Assembly: GCA_030621685.1 (NCBI GenBank)
Contig: JAUXHF010000155.1
Location: 1 to 5,147, forward strand
Length of the DNA stretch: 5,147 bases
DNA from: Spirochaetota bacterium
GTDB taxonomy: Bacteria; Spirochaetota; UBA12135; COTS27
Reading direction: 5' to 3'
How positions within the stretch are numbered: the first letter of the stretch is position 1; the number at the start of each line of letters is the position of its first letter. Below, one piece after another: positions 1 through 5,147 of this stretch. Below the pieces are notes generated by a model, which worked only from the letters and a program-made list of their open reading frames with translations, had not been told where the DNA came from and did no database searches. The position numbers were made by a program, and so were the translations under genes.

Positions 1-80
1 AAAACTTTAATATCCCTCTAATAAGTAATCTATTTTATAAATTTTAATAACTACTCATAAAAATATGAAAAAACTCATTT

Positions 81-103
81 TTGTGCTGTGCCTTGTGCTA
101 TGC
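81..103 (+). repeat. Tandem 11-mer in the N-terminal extension
   Basis: TTGTGCTGTGC (81-91) is followed one base later by TTGTGCTATGC (93-103), 10 of 11 bases identical with a 12-base period. If translated from the ATG at 65, it encodes the repeated FVLC/LVLC part of the hydrophobic leader. It may be a chance duplication upstream of the true start at 113. Confidence 0.5.
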
Positions 104-112
104 TTAATAGCT

Positions 113-1351
113 ATGAAAAAAGTAATTATTGTTGGCGCTGGAGTTATTGGGCAGTTTACAGCCTATTTCTTAGCAAAAAATTCCAAAAAGCAAAGAAAAA
201 TAATGCTTATTGATGAAAATTCCAAGATGCCGGCTACCTCTTATGGTAATTGTGGTCTAGTAACGCCTAGCCACATCCATCCGATGAACTCTTGGCAAAC
301 AAGCTTTCAAGGGCTTAAATGGCTGGGGAAAAAAGATGCACCGCTTTATATAAAACCCCAGTGGAATTTAGATTTTTTTACTTGGTTAGCTTCATTTGTC
401 CTACACAGCAAAAGCGCCTCGGTTAAAAAAGCGATAACGGCCCGCCAAGCCTTACTTGAATTAAGCCATGGGCTTTATGAAGAATTTTTTAGCTCTAAAA
501 AAAACGACTCTGAATGGAACGATAACGGCTTGCTTTACGCCTGTCATTCTAAGGCTACGCTTAAGCAAATTCATGCCGAGGTGAAAGCACTGCAAACTCG
601 TGGATTTCACGTAGAGGCTCTTTCCAAAGATAAACTACTCCTCAAAGAACCACTGCTAAAAGCAAATACTTTAGGCGGTGCCTTGTATCACTGCGATGCC
701 TGGCTTAATCCTGCCACTCTTATGCAGAAACTAAGAGAAAGCAACATTGCCAATAACGTTGAGTACATTGAAGATAAAATAAACAGTATTCATTTTAGCC
801 AAGGGCGCATTCAAGAGCTCTGCTCAGAAAACACTAGCTACACAGCCGATGAGTATGTTCTTGCTAGTGGAGCAAAGACGCTAAAGCTAATAAAAGCACT
901 TGGTATAAATATGAAGATGCTTCCAGCGAAAGGCTACAATCTTAGTTATTATGGAAACTTCGCAGAAAAACCAAAGCGTCCCATTTTCCTCTACGATGCT
1001 AAAGTGGTGGCCACTCCATGGAGGGCAGGCTTTCGTCTTGGCAGTACCTTAGAGCTTTCTGGCTTTAATCTTAATTTAGATGAAGGGCGACTTAATGCTT
1101 TGAAAAAAGCTGCCAGCACTTGTTTAAATATGGATATAGAAAAATTGAAATTTAAACCTTGGACAGGCTGGCGTCCTATGAATAGCCATGACATCCCGAG
1201 CATAGGTCGGCATAAAAAATTTAGTAATTTAAGCATAGGTAGCGGACACGGTAGCCTTGGTTTAAGCATGGCTCCTGCCACAGGACTTCTTCTTAGCAGC
1301 CTTCTTTTAGGAGAAACTCTGCCCATAAGCCTTCATGACTACTCAATTTAA
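113..1351 (+). CDS. DadA-like FAD-dependent D-amino-acid dehydrogenase/oxidase
   Basis: Probable flavoenzyme of the DAO/DadA family, which oxidatively deaminates amino acids (typically D-amino acids) to 2-oxo acids with FAD. Counting from the upstream ATG at 65 (428 residues), a Rossmann dinucleotide-binding motif VIIVGAGVIG lies at 20-29, the acidic end of the second strand is LID near 48-50, SYGNCGLVTPSH follows at 59-70, and the C-terminal FAD-contact block has GWRPMNSHDIPSIGR (368-382) and GSGHGSLGLSMAPATG (392-407). These last two match the DadA pattern GxRPMxPDxxPxxG and GHGxLGxxMA. I prefer the ATG at 113 (412 residues) because MKKVIIVGAG is the usual family start and the DadA length is about 410-435. 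The ATG at 65 would add a hydrophobic 16-residue leader. Neither start has a good Shine-Dalgarno sequence. Substrate is not determined; glycine or another secondary amine is possible. No intrinsic terminator is seen directly downstream. Confidence 0.85.
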   Translation: MKKVIIVGAGVIGQFTAYFLAKNSKKQRKIMLIDENSKMPATSYGNCGLVTPSHIHPMNSWQTSFQGLKWLGKKDAPLYIKPQWNLDFFTWLASFVLHSKSASVKKAITARQALLELSHGLYEEFFSSKKNDSEWNDNGLLYACHSKATLKQIHAEVKALQTRGFHVEALSKDKLLLKEPLLKANTLGGALYHCDAWLNPATLMQKLRESNIANNVEYIEDKINSIHFSQGRIQELCSENTSYTADEYVLASGAKTLKLIKALGINMKMLPAKGYNLSYYGNFAEKPKRPIFLYDAKVVATPWRAGFRLGSTLELSGFNLNLDEGRLNALKKAASTCLNMDIEKLKFKPWTGWRPMNSHDIPSIGRHKKFSNLSIGSGHGSLGLSMAPATGLLLSSLLLGETLPISLHDYSI

Positions 1352-1380
1352 AAAATAACAAAAAAATATATAGAATAAAT

Positions 1381-1461
1381 ATCACAGAAAATGCCATACA
1401 ACTAACAGCCACAGATGCCCGCGACATCGGCGCTTTTGAATTCGAGGGCATAGCCCCCTAA
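1381..1461 (+). pseudogene. C-terminal remnant of a choice-of-anchor Q type surface protein
   Basis: In the frame beginning at 1381 the translation ends DARDIGAFEFEGIAP and then TAA (1459-1461). A terminal D-IGAFE(F/Y) motif is characteristic of the C-terminus of choice-of-anchor Q / parallel beta-helix secreted proteins of Gram-negative bacteria. The stretch is richer in G and C than the sequence on either side and has ordinary coding composition, but there is no start codon, no ribosome binding site and no upstream body: the same frame runs back only through AT-rich sequence into the end of the preceding flavoprotein gene, out of its frame. I infer the last 20-26 codons of a deleted gene. 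The match rests on one short motif, so chance is possible. Confidence 0.5.
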
Positions 1462-1482
1462 AACATTCTCGCTTTCTTTTTC

Positions 1483-1505
1483 GATGGGGGTATGATACCC
1501 CCATC
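1483..1505. repeat. Perfect inverted repeat, 10-bp arms, 3-nt loop
   Basis: GATGGGGGTA (1483-1492) and its exact complement TACCCCCATC (1496-1505) enclose TGA. The stem has five consecutive G-C pairs and would be very stable in RNA. No T-tract follows on either strand (the + side continues ACCCCCCAG), so it does not fit a classic intrinsic terminator. It could protect a 3' end, bind a protein, or be the tip of a small mobile repeat. Confidence 0.75.
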
Positions 1506-1589
1506 ACCCCCCAGCACATTACTCTTTTTGATTTTTCACCCCCAGCTCTGCTTCTCTCTCCACTACTTCTTCCAAAAACAGATTACGCT
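1496..1589 (+). terminator. Candidate Rho-loading (rut-like) C-rich tract
   Basis: These 94 bases contain 38 C and only 6 G by direct count, with C runs at 1498-1502, 1507-1512 and 1539-1543 followed by CT-rich sequence. A long C-over-G excess in untranslated RNA is the known property of Rho-dependent termination regions. Its position after the flavoprotein gene and the surface-protein remnant, and before an independent promoter region, fits a transcription stop. Functional assignment is inference from composition only. Confidence 0.35.
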
Positions 1590-1592
1590 ATG

Positions 1593-1608
1593 TTTGCTGA
1601 TAAGCAAA
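1593..1608. repeat. Small inverted repeat TTTGCT-GATA-AGCAAA
   Basis: Six-base perfect arms surround a four-base loop, about 90 bp upstream of the nuclease gene. It could be an operator half-site pair or a weak hairpin; AT-rich sequence makes chance occurrence fairly likely. Confidence 0.3.
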
Positions 1609-1636
1609 TAAAAGAAATGCTTTGATAATAGATACT

Positions 1637-1669
1637 GTTAACACGTTAATAAATTAACTACTGTAAAAT
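1637..1669 (+). promoter_or_regulatory. Probable promoter/operator region of the DUF262-DUF1524 gene
   Basis: Three overlapping inverted repeats occur together: TTAAC-AC-GTTAA (1638-1649), TTAAT-AA-ATTAA (1646-1657) and an outer GTTAA (1637-1641) / TTAAC (1654-1658). A TAAAAT at 1664-1669 is a reasonable -10 and would give a leader of about 23 nt. The best -35-like TTAACA (1638-1643) is 20 bp away, which is long; an alternative pair is TTGATA (1622-1627) with GTTAAT (1645-1650) at 17 bp. The nested repeats overlap both choices, as expected for a repressor site, but the assignment is inference. Confidence 0.35.
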
Positions 1670-1684
1670 CAATTCATTCATATT

Positions 1685-1689
1685 AGAGG
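1685..1689 (+). promoter_or_regulatory. Ribosome binding site of the nuclease gene
   Basis: AGAGG lies nine bases before the ATG at 1699. It is the clearest Shine-Dalgarno match near the upstream end and supports that ATG as the start. Confidence 0.7.
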
Positions 1690-1698
1690 TTAAAGATA

Positions 1699-3522
1699 AT
1701 GGAAGAAATAAGCAATGAAATAACCGCACAGGTAAAAACAATACAAGCTGTACTCAAGGAACAAAAATATACGGTTGATTATTTTCAAAGAGAATATAGC
1801 TGGGGACAAGACCATATTGAACAACTTGTAACAGACCTTACAACAGCATTTCTAAATGAATACAGTGCGAAGGACAGTAGAGCTGATGTCGCAAAGTACA
1901 ATACCTACTATATGGGCCCATTTATTGTTAGTAAGAAAGACGGCAAAAAAAGTATTATTGATGGACAACAAAGGCTCACATCGCTAACATTATTTCTTAT
2001 TTATCTTAATAATCTACAACGAGAGTTAGATACTAAAAAATCAAATATTAAAACAATGATATTCTCTGAAAAATACGGAGAAAGATCATTTAATATTCAA
2101 GTTACTGAGCGAAAAAAATGTCTGCAAAATTTACTTGAAAATGGAGAATATAGCCCTACAGATGGTGATGATGAATCAACAAAAAATATGGTTAGAAGAT
2201 ATGCTGATATTGATGAATCATTCCCAGAGAAAATTAAAAGTAGCCTGCTTCATTTTATTGATTGGGTTACAGAAAAAGTTATATTTGTAGAAATAGTTAC
2301 TTACTCTGATGAAAATGCATACACAGTATTTGAAACTATGAATGATAGGGGGTTAAAGTTAACTCCAACAGAAATGTTAAAAGGATTTCTTCTTTCCAAA
2401 TTCTCTAAAGATAAAAGAGAAGAAACAAATAAAATGTGGAAAAAATCAATACAAACACTGCATGCCTATGATAAAAATGAAGACAATAAATTTATTCAGA
2501 GTTGGCTTCGAGCTAAATATGCTCTTACTATCAGACAAGGTACCCAAAATGAGGATTTTGAAAAAATAGGTACGAGATTTCATAATTGGGTAAAAGAAAA
2601 TTATGAAAAAGTTGGTCTAAAGGAAAATGATAGTCAGACATTTAATAAATTTATAAATCAAGATTTCAAGTTCTATTTAAAAGCTTACTTGATGATAAAG
2701 GACGCTTCCAAGACACTCCAAGCCGCTACGGAAAATATTTACTATATCAATGACCGGGGAATTGCACCATCGCTAAGATATCCTTTATTACTTGCACCCT
2801 TAAACTTAGAAGATTCAGACGAAACAATAAAAGCTAAAATGAATGTTGTGGCAAAATATATTGAAGCTTTTGTAGTTAAAAGGTCTGTAAATTATAAAAA
2901 GTCTGAATCTAGTTCCATTGTATATATAATGTATACCCTCGTTAAAGAAATCCGAGGAAAATCATTATCTGATATTAAAAGCATATTGGCTTCCAAACTT
3001 GAGTCTATGAAAAATGAAACTTGGGACGGAATGAACAAATTTCGTATGCATGGCCAAAACAAAAAATTTGTTAAATTTCTATTATCAAGAATTTCATCTT
3101 ATATTGATATATGTGCCGGTGCCGGTAACGATTACGACAGCTACTTTAGACCAAATGGAAAGCAATTTGAAATTGAACATATTTGGGCTAACAAATATGC
3201 GCGACACCAAGATGAATTTGAAGAAAAAGATGAGTTTGAAGAATTTAGAAATAGAATTGGAGATTTGGTATTACTTCCAAGCGGCACCAATCAATCTTAT
3301 GGTGATAAACCATATAAAGACAAGCTTAAACACTATGTGAAAGAGAATTTACTGGTGGGGTCACTCACTCCATTAGCTTACGAGAATAACCCAAATTTTA
3401 CTACTATGATAAAAGATAAAAAATTGCCTTTCAAAGCCCACGAAGAGTTTAAAAAAACAGATATTGAGTATAGACAAAATTTGTATCAATCAATATGTAA
3501 GCAAATCTTTATTGTAAAATAA
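1699..3522 (+). CDS. DUF262-DUF1524 protein, GmrSD-type modification-dependent restriction nuclease
   Basis: Single-chain 607-residue member of the family containing the type IV enzyme GmrSD and BrxU, which use NTP hydrolysis and a His-Me finger nuclease to cut modified, usually phage, DNA. The N-terminal DUF262 (about 10-240) shows FQREYSW (29-35), the hallmark DGQQRLT (88-94) of the nucleotide-binding/NTPase centre, and FETMNDRGLKL (211-221). A second NDRG occurs at 351-354 in the helical linker. The C-terminal DUF1524 (about 450-550) has EIEHI (491-495; H494 predicted catalytic), NRIGDLVLL (518-526), N531 and the YKDKLKHY block (539-546), so both domains look intact. Family versions often read GNL where this has GDL. 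The gene stands alone, with no BREX, Ssp/Dnd or methyltransferase partner in view, and is visibly more AT-rich than its neighbours (lysine AAA, many A-ending codons), which suggests horizontal transfer. The DNA modification it recognises cannot be told from sequence. Confidence 0.9.
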   Translation: MEEISNEITAQVKTIQAVLKEQKYTVDYFQREYSWGQDHIEQLVTDLTTAFLNEYSAKDSRADVAKYNTYYMGPFIVSKKDGKKSIIDGQQRLTSLTLFLIYLNNLQRELDTKKSNIKTMIFSEKYGERSFNIQVTERKKCLQNLLENGEYSPTDGDDESTKNMVRRYADIDESFPEKIKSSLLHFIDWVTEKVIFVEIVTYSDENAYTVFETMNDRGLKLTPTEMLKGFLLSKFSKDKREETNKMWKKSIQTLHAYDKNEDNKFIQSWLRAKYALTIRQGTQNEDFEKIGTRFHNWVKENYEKVGLKENDSQTFNKFINQDFKFYLKAYLMIKDASKTLQAATENIYYINDRGIAPSLRYPLLLAPLNLEDSDETIKAKMNVVAKYIEAFVVKRSVNYKKSESSSIVYIMYTLVKEIRGKSLSDIKSILASKLESMKNETWDGMNKFRMHGQNKKFVKFLLSRISSYIDICAGAGNDYDSYFRPNGKQFEIEHIWANKYARHQDEFEEKDEFEEFRNRIGDLVLLPSGTNQSYGDKPYKDKLKHYVKENLLVGSLTPLAYENNPNFTTMIKDKKLPFKAHEEFKKTDIEYRQNLYQSICKQIFIVK

Positions 3523-3540
3523 GGCTAAGAAAGCTAAAGC

Positions 3541-3945
3541 ATCCAATATTATTATATTGGTATTTCCAGTTCTTACTATGATGAAGAGACTAAAGAGTTT
3601 CTGCTTTCTTCCCATAAAACTAATTTATCAACTAATAAGTTATAGTGCTGGTGGTTTTAATATTCCAGCGGGAAATTTTTTTTGGTTTATCTTGTAGATA
3701 AAACAAAAACCATACACATTCTTCCCATCATTAGAGAAGGCCATAGACTTAATTTCTATGATAGAATTCCTAGCCTTAATGCGCAGGGAGGCTTTTTTGA
3801 AATTGAGTCAAATTATGCACGAAAAACTTCAATAAGTTTTTTTGAAACCTGTACTTTTTATCTAGCCTTGTTTTTTCCCTTCAATTATTTTTTTAATATG
3901 ATAAGCATAAATTTTTTATCTGTTTTGAAGAATATAGTATACTGA
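3541..3945 (+). pseudogene. Possible decayed gene of unknown function
   Basis: One frame reads like protein across two stops. It runs YYIGISSSYYDEETKEFLL and on to STNKL, meets TAG (3643-3645) and TAA (3658-3660), then continues as VYLVDKTKTIHILPIIREG, NFYDRIPSLNAQGGFFEIES. Between the stops the +1 frame reads SYSAGGFNIPAGNFF, so two compensating shifts, one at the T8 run 3676-3683, would join all parts. The segment after about 3850 becomes T-rich and low in complexity. The only downstream start in this frame is the TTG at 3682, without a ribosome binding site. I do not recognise the family. Ordinary AT-rich intergenic sequence is the alternative. Confidence 0.35.
3543..3560. repeat. Inverted repeat CCAATAT-TATT-ATATTGG after the nuclease gene
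   Basis: Perfect seven-base arms with a four-base loop begin 20 bases after the nuclease stop codon. The stem is mostly A-T and no T-run follows, so it is at best a weak 3'-end structure. Confidence 0.3.
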
Positions 3946-4017
3946 ATATTGAAAACGAGATGTTTCTCTTCAGTGAATTGAAATTTATAAAAAAACTCTA
4001 AGAGTTGAATGATACAG

Positions 4018-4034
4018 AGAGGTAGGGAAAATTG
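4018..4034 (+). promoter_or_regulatory. Ribosome binding site and TTG start of the Tat-exported hydrolase
   Basis: AGAGG (4018-4022) precedes TTG (4032-4034) by nine bases. An in-frame TAG at 4023-4025 excludes any start farther upstream. No ATG, GTG or TTG lies between this TTG and the twin-arginine motif, so TTG is the only start that keeps the export signal. Confidence 0.8.
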
Positions 4035-5006
4035 AAAGATGCTACAATAAAAAACGATGAAAAAGCTAAGCTAAGCAGAAGAAACTTTTTAAAAACAACG
4101 ACTGCAGGAGCCGTAGCTGGTGGTATAGCTGCTGTCAGCCTACTTTCAAAGGAATCTAGGGCGCAGTCGCTAGCGTGGAAACAGCCAGGAAACAATAATA
4201 AAATTATTGACCAACAAAAAAGAGGCTTAAGCACGGTAACAAAGAATGCTGAGGTGGAGCTTGAATATTATGGCCATTGTGCTTTTAAAATTACTTCTCC
4301 TAGAGGCGTTACACTGATGGTTGACCCTTGGAGAAATGATCCCTCGGGGGCTTGGGGATTATGGTTTCCTCATGATTTTCCGCGAGAAGTCGTAGATATT
4401 TGCCTCTCCACGCATGCCCATTTTGATCACGATGCTGTTGATGCCCTAGATGCGACTATGATTCTTGATAGGATGGTAGGCGAGTATCAATTTTCGGACA
4501 TCAAAATAACAGGCATTGCCGATAAACATGCCTGTGTGGCTCCCGGCTGGTATAAGTGGACGAATGTCATTAAAGAATTCGGCGCTAATCCTTGTCCGCC
4601 AGATAATCCCGGCCATATGGATATGGCTATGTATGTTATAGAGACCGGGGGGCTAAGAATTTTGATGTGGGGTGATAATCGTCATAATCCACCAGAATCT
4701 GTTGTTAGACAATTAGGAAAAATTGATGTGCTTACCTTGCCCGTTGATGGCTCACAGCATATTCTTAGTTATGAACAAGGGGATGCTCTTGTGAAAATGC
4801 TACAGCCTAAAGTAGTTATTCCCACTCATTATCTATGCGAGGGAGTGTCCATTACCTTAACGACCCTTGAACCAGCAGACAAATGGGTGCAGTCACAAAA
4901 GAGTAAACAAACCCTTAGGTCGGGACGTCTTCGCTTGCATGCTAGAGAATTGGCCTCAATGGATAAGGAATTTCTCTACTTTAAAAACAATACTGCAATA
5001 GGTTAA
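4032..5006 (+). CDS. Tat-exported metallo-beta-lactamase-fold metal-dependent hydrolase
   Basis: A 324-residue protein with a textbook twin-arginine signal: SRRNFLK at 15-21, an Ala/Gly/Val hydrophobic stretch (about 22-39) and a plausible cleavage site SRA|Q after residue 44. This predicts export of the folded, metal-loaded enzyme to the periplasm. The mature part is a metallo-beta-lactamase fold of the UlaG/COG2220 kind: YYGHCAFKI (79-87) and a DPW loop (98-100); the HxHxDH motif THAHFDH with H128, H130, D132 and H133; then H195 in GHMDM, D215 in MWGD and H266 in PTHY. All expected metal ligands are therefore present. Family members act on lactones, phosphodiesters and other esters; the substrate here is unknown. 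Many relatives are cytoplasmic, so the Tat signal is notable. The gene is separated by 509 bp from the nuclease and looks like its own transcription unit. Confidence 0.85.
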   Translation: MKDATIKNDEKAKLSRRNFLKTTTAGAVAGGIAAVSLLSKESRAQSLAWKQPGNNNKIIDQQKRGLSTVTKNAEVELEYYGHCAFKITSPRGVTLMVDPWRNDPSGAWGLWFPHDFPREVVDICLSTHAHFDHDAVDALDATMILDRMVGEYQFSDIKITGIADKHACVAPGWYKWTNVIKEFGANPCPPDNPGHMDMAMYVIETGGLRILMWGDNRHNPPESVVRQLGKIDVLTLPVDGSQHILSYEQGDALVKMLQPKVVIPTHYLCEGVSITLTTLEPADKWVQSQKSKQTLRSGRLRLHARELASMDKEFLYFKNNTAIG

Positions 5007-5037
5007 GTTCTAGGCTGTCTCTAGCGATGATTTGATA

Positions 5038-5056
5038 GGTCATTTCCACCATGACC
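5038..5056. repeat. Inverted repeat GGTCAT / ATGACC
   Basis: Perfect six-base arms (5038-5043 and 5051-5056) enclose TTCCACC, 32 bases after the hydrolase stop codon, and run directly into a C7 tract. It may be a short hairpin at the transcript end. Confidence 0.4.
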
Positions 5057-5093
5057 CCCCCTTCTCCCTTTCATCACCATCCTATGACCGCCT
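5044..5093 (+). terminator. Second candidate Rho-loading C-rich tract
   Basis: These 50 bases have 25 C and 3 G by direct count, including C7 at 5055-5061, shortly after the hydrolase gene. With the hairpin that follows at 5089-5130, this could form a Rho-dependent stop with a stabilising 3' stem. The assignment rests on composition and position only. Confidence 0.35.
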
Positions 5094-5130
5094 TCAGCGT
5101 AAGGCTTAAGCAAGCCTTACGCTAAAGGCG
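5089..5130. repeat. Long hairpin, 19-bp arms with one mismatch
   Basis: CGCCTTCAGCGTAAGGCTT (5089-5107) pairs with AAGCCTTACGCTAAAGGCG (5112-5130) around an AAGC loop, with a single C/A mismatch. It ends 124 bases after the hydrolase stop. The sequence that follows (TGTAGAGAAAAACTATT) lacks a T-tract, and none is found on the minus strand, so a standard intrinsic terminator is not supported. A REP/MITE-like palindrome, or a bidirectional transcript-end structure for a convergent gene beyond the window, is more likely. Confidence 0.75.
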
Positions 5131-5147
5131 TGTAGAGAAAAACTATT

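Larger units (their letters stand above)
3523..4031. other. 509-bp stretch without an intact gene
   Basis: Apart from the possible decayed gene and the small inverted repeats, this stretch is AT-rich. It contains T-rich runs (about 3835-3920), the palindrome AGTATACT (3936-3943), whose TATACT could serve as a -10 for the downstream hydrolase although no convincing -35 is present, and AACTCT-A-AGAGTT (3994-4006), which might be an operator. I see no RNA gene or mobile-element end. Confidence 0.5.

Noticed and set aside
991..1326. 111-codon minus-strand open frame
   Set aside because: It lies wholly inside the flavoprotein gene over its conserved C-terminal FAD block and encodes no recognisable domain.
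1454..1543. G-quadruplex on the minus strand from several G5-G6 runs
   Set aside because: Only two of the runs are close together; the other loops are tens of bases and one intervening run is on the opposite strand.
3050..3340. 96-codon open frame in another + frame
   Set aside because: It overlaps the DUF1524 nuclease domain, whose motifs are clear in the main frame; its translation is low-complexity.
1699..3522. SspE-type effector of a phosphorothioation system
   Set aside because: SspE has a related DUF262 architecture, but no SspABCD or Dnd gene is in the window, so the general GmrSD-type call is safer.
3772..3798. AGCCT...AGGCT followed by T6, terminator-like
   Set aside because: The stem is only five pairs with a 12-base loop and sits within the protein-like stretch, 250 bases after the nuclease stop; too weak to call.
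3994..4006. AACTCT-A-AGAGTT as a minus-strand terminator with a following T-run
   Set aside because: The one-base spacer forces a shorter stem, and no minus-strand gene ends there; kept only as a possible operator.
3998..4234. 78-codon minus-strand open frame
   Set aside because: It is antisense to the Tat signal region of the hydrolase gene; its hydrophobic stretch mirrors that signal.

Overview
The window looks like an accessory stretch of an AT-rich Gram-negative chromosome. The DadA-type flavoprotein and the Tat-exported protein suggest a proteobacterium, possibly a gammaproteobacterium, but nothing fixes the taxon. No rRNA, tRNA, integrase, transposase or CRISPR array is visible.

Layout, left to right. 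A DadA-like FAD-dependent amino-acid dehydrogenase/oxidase gene (65 or 113 to 1351, +) comes first. A 347-bp gap follows. It holds what reads as the last codons of a lost cell-surface gene (choice-of-anchor Q type C-terminus, 1381-1461), a perfect 10-bp-arm hairpin (1483-1505), a C-rich, G-poor tract that resembles a Rho loading region, and a promoter-like area with nested inverted repeats. Next is a complete 607-residue DUF262-DUF1524 gene (1699-3522, +), a single-chain GmrSD-type modification-dependent restriction nuclease. After it, 509 bp hold no intact gene, but they contain a probable decayed coding sequence (3541-3945). The last gene (4032-5006, +) starts with TTG and encodes a twin-arginine-exported metallo-beta-lactamase-fold hydrolase. 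The end of the window has a small inverted repeat, a second C-rich/G-poor tract and a 19-bp-arm hairpin.

The three intact genes share a strand but are 347 and 509 bp apart, so they are unlikely to form an operon. The likely reading is a defence gene, visibly more AT-rich than its neighbours, standing between two metabolic or envelope genes in a place where two other genes have decayed. No partner genes for the nuclease (BREX, Ssp/Dnd or a methyltransferase) lie in the window. No wholly new system can be shown from this sequence; the best leads are the isolated nuclease, the gene debris on both sides of it, and the repeated arrangement of inverted repeat plus C-rich tract.
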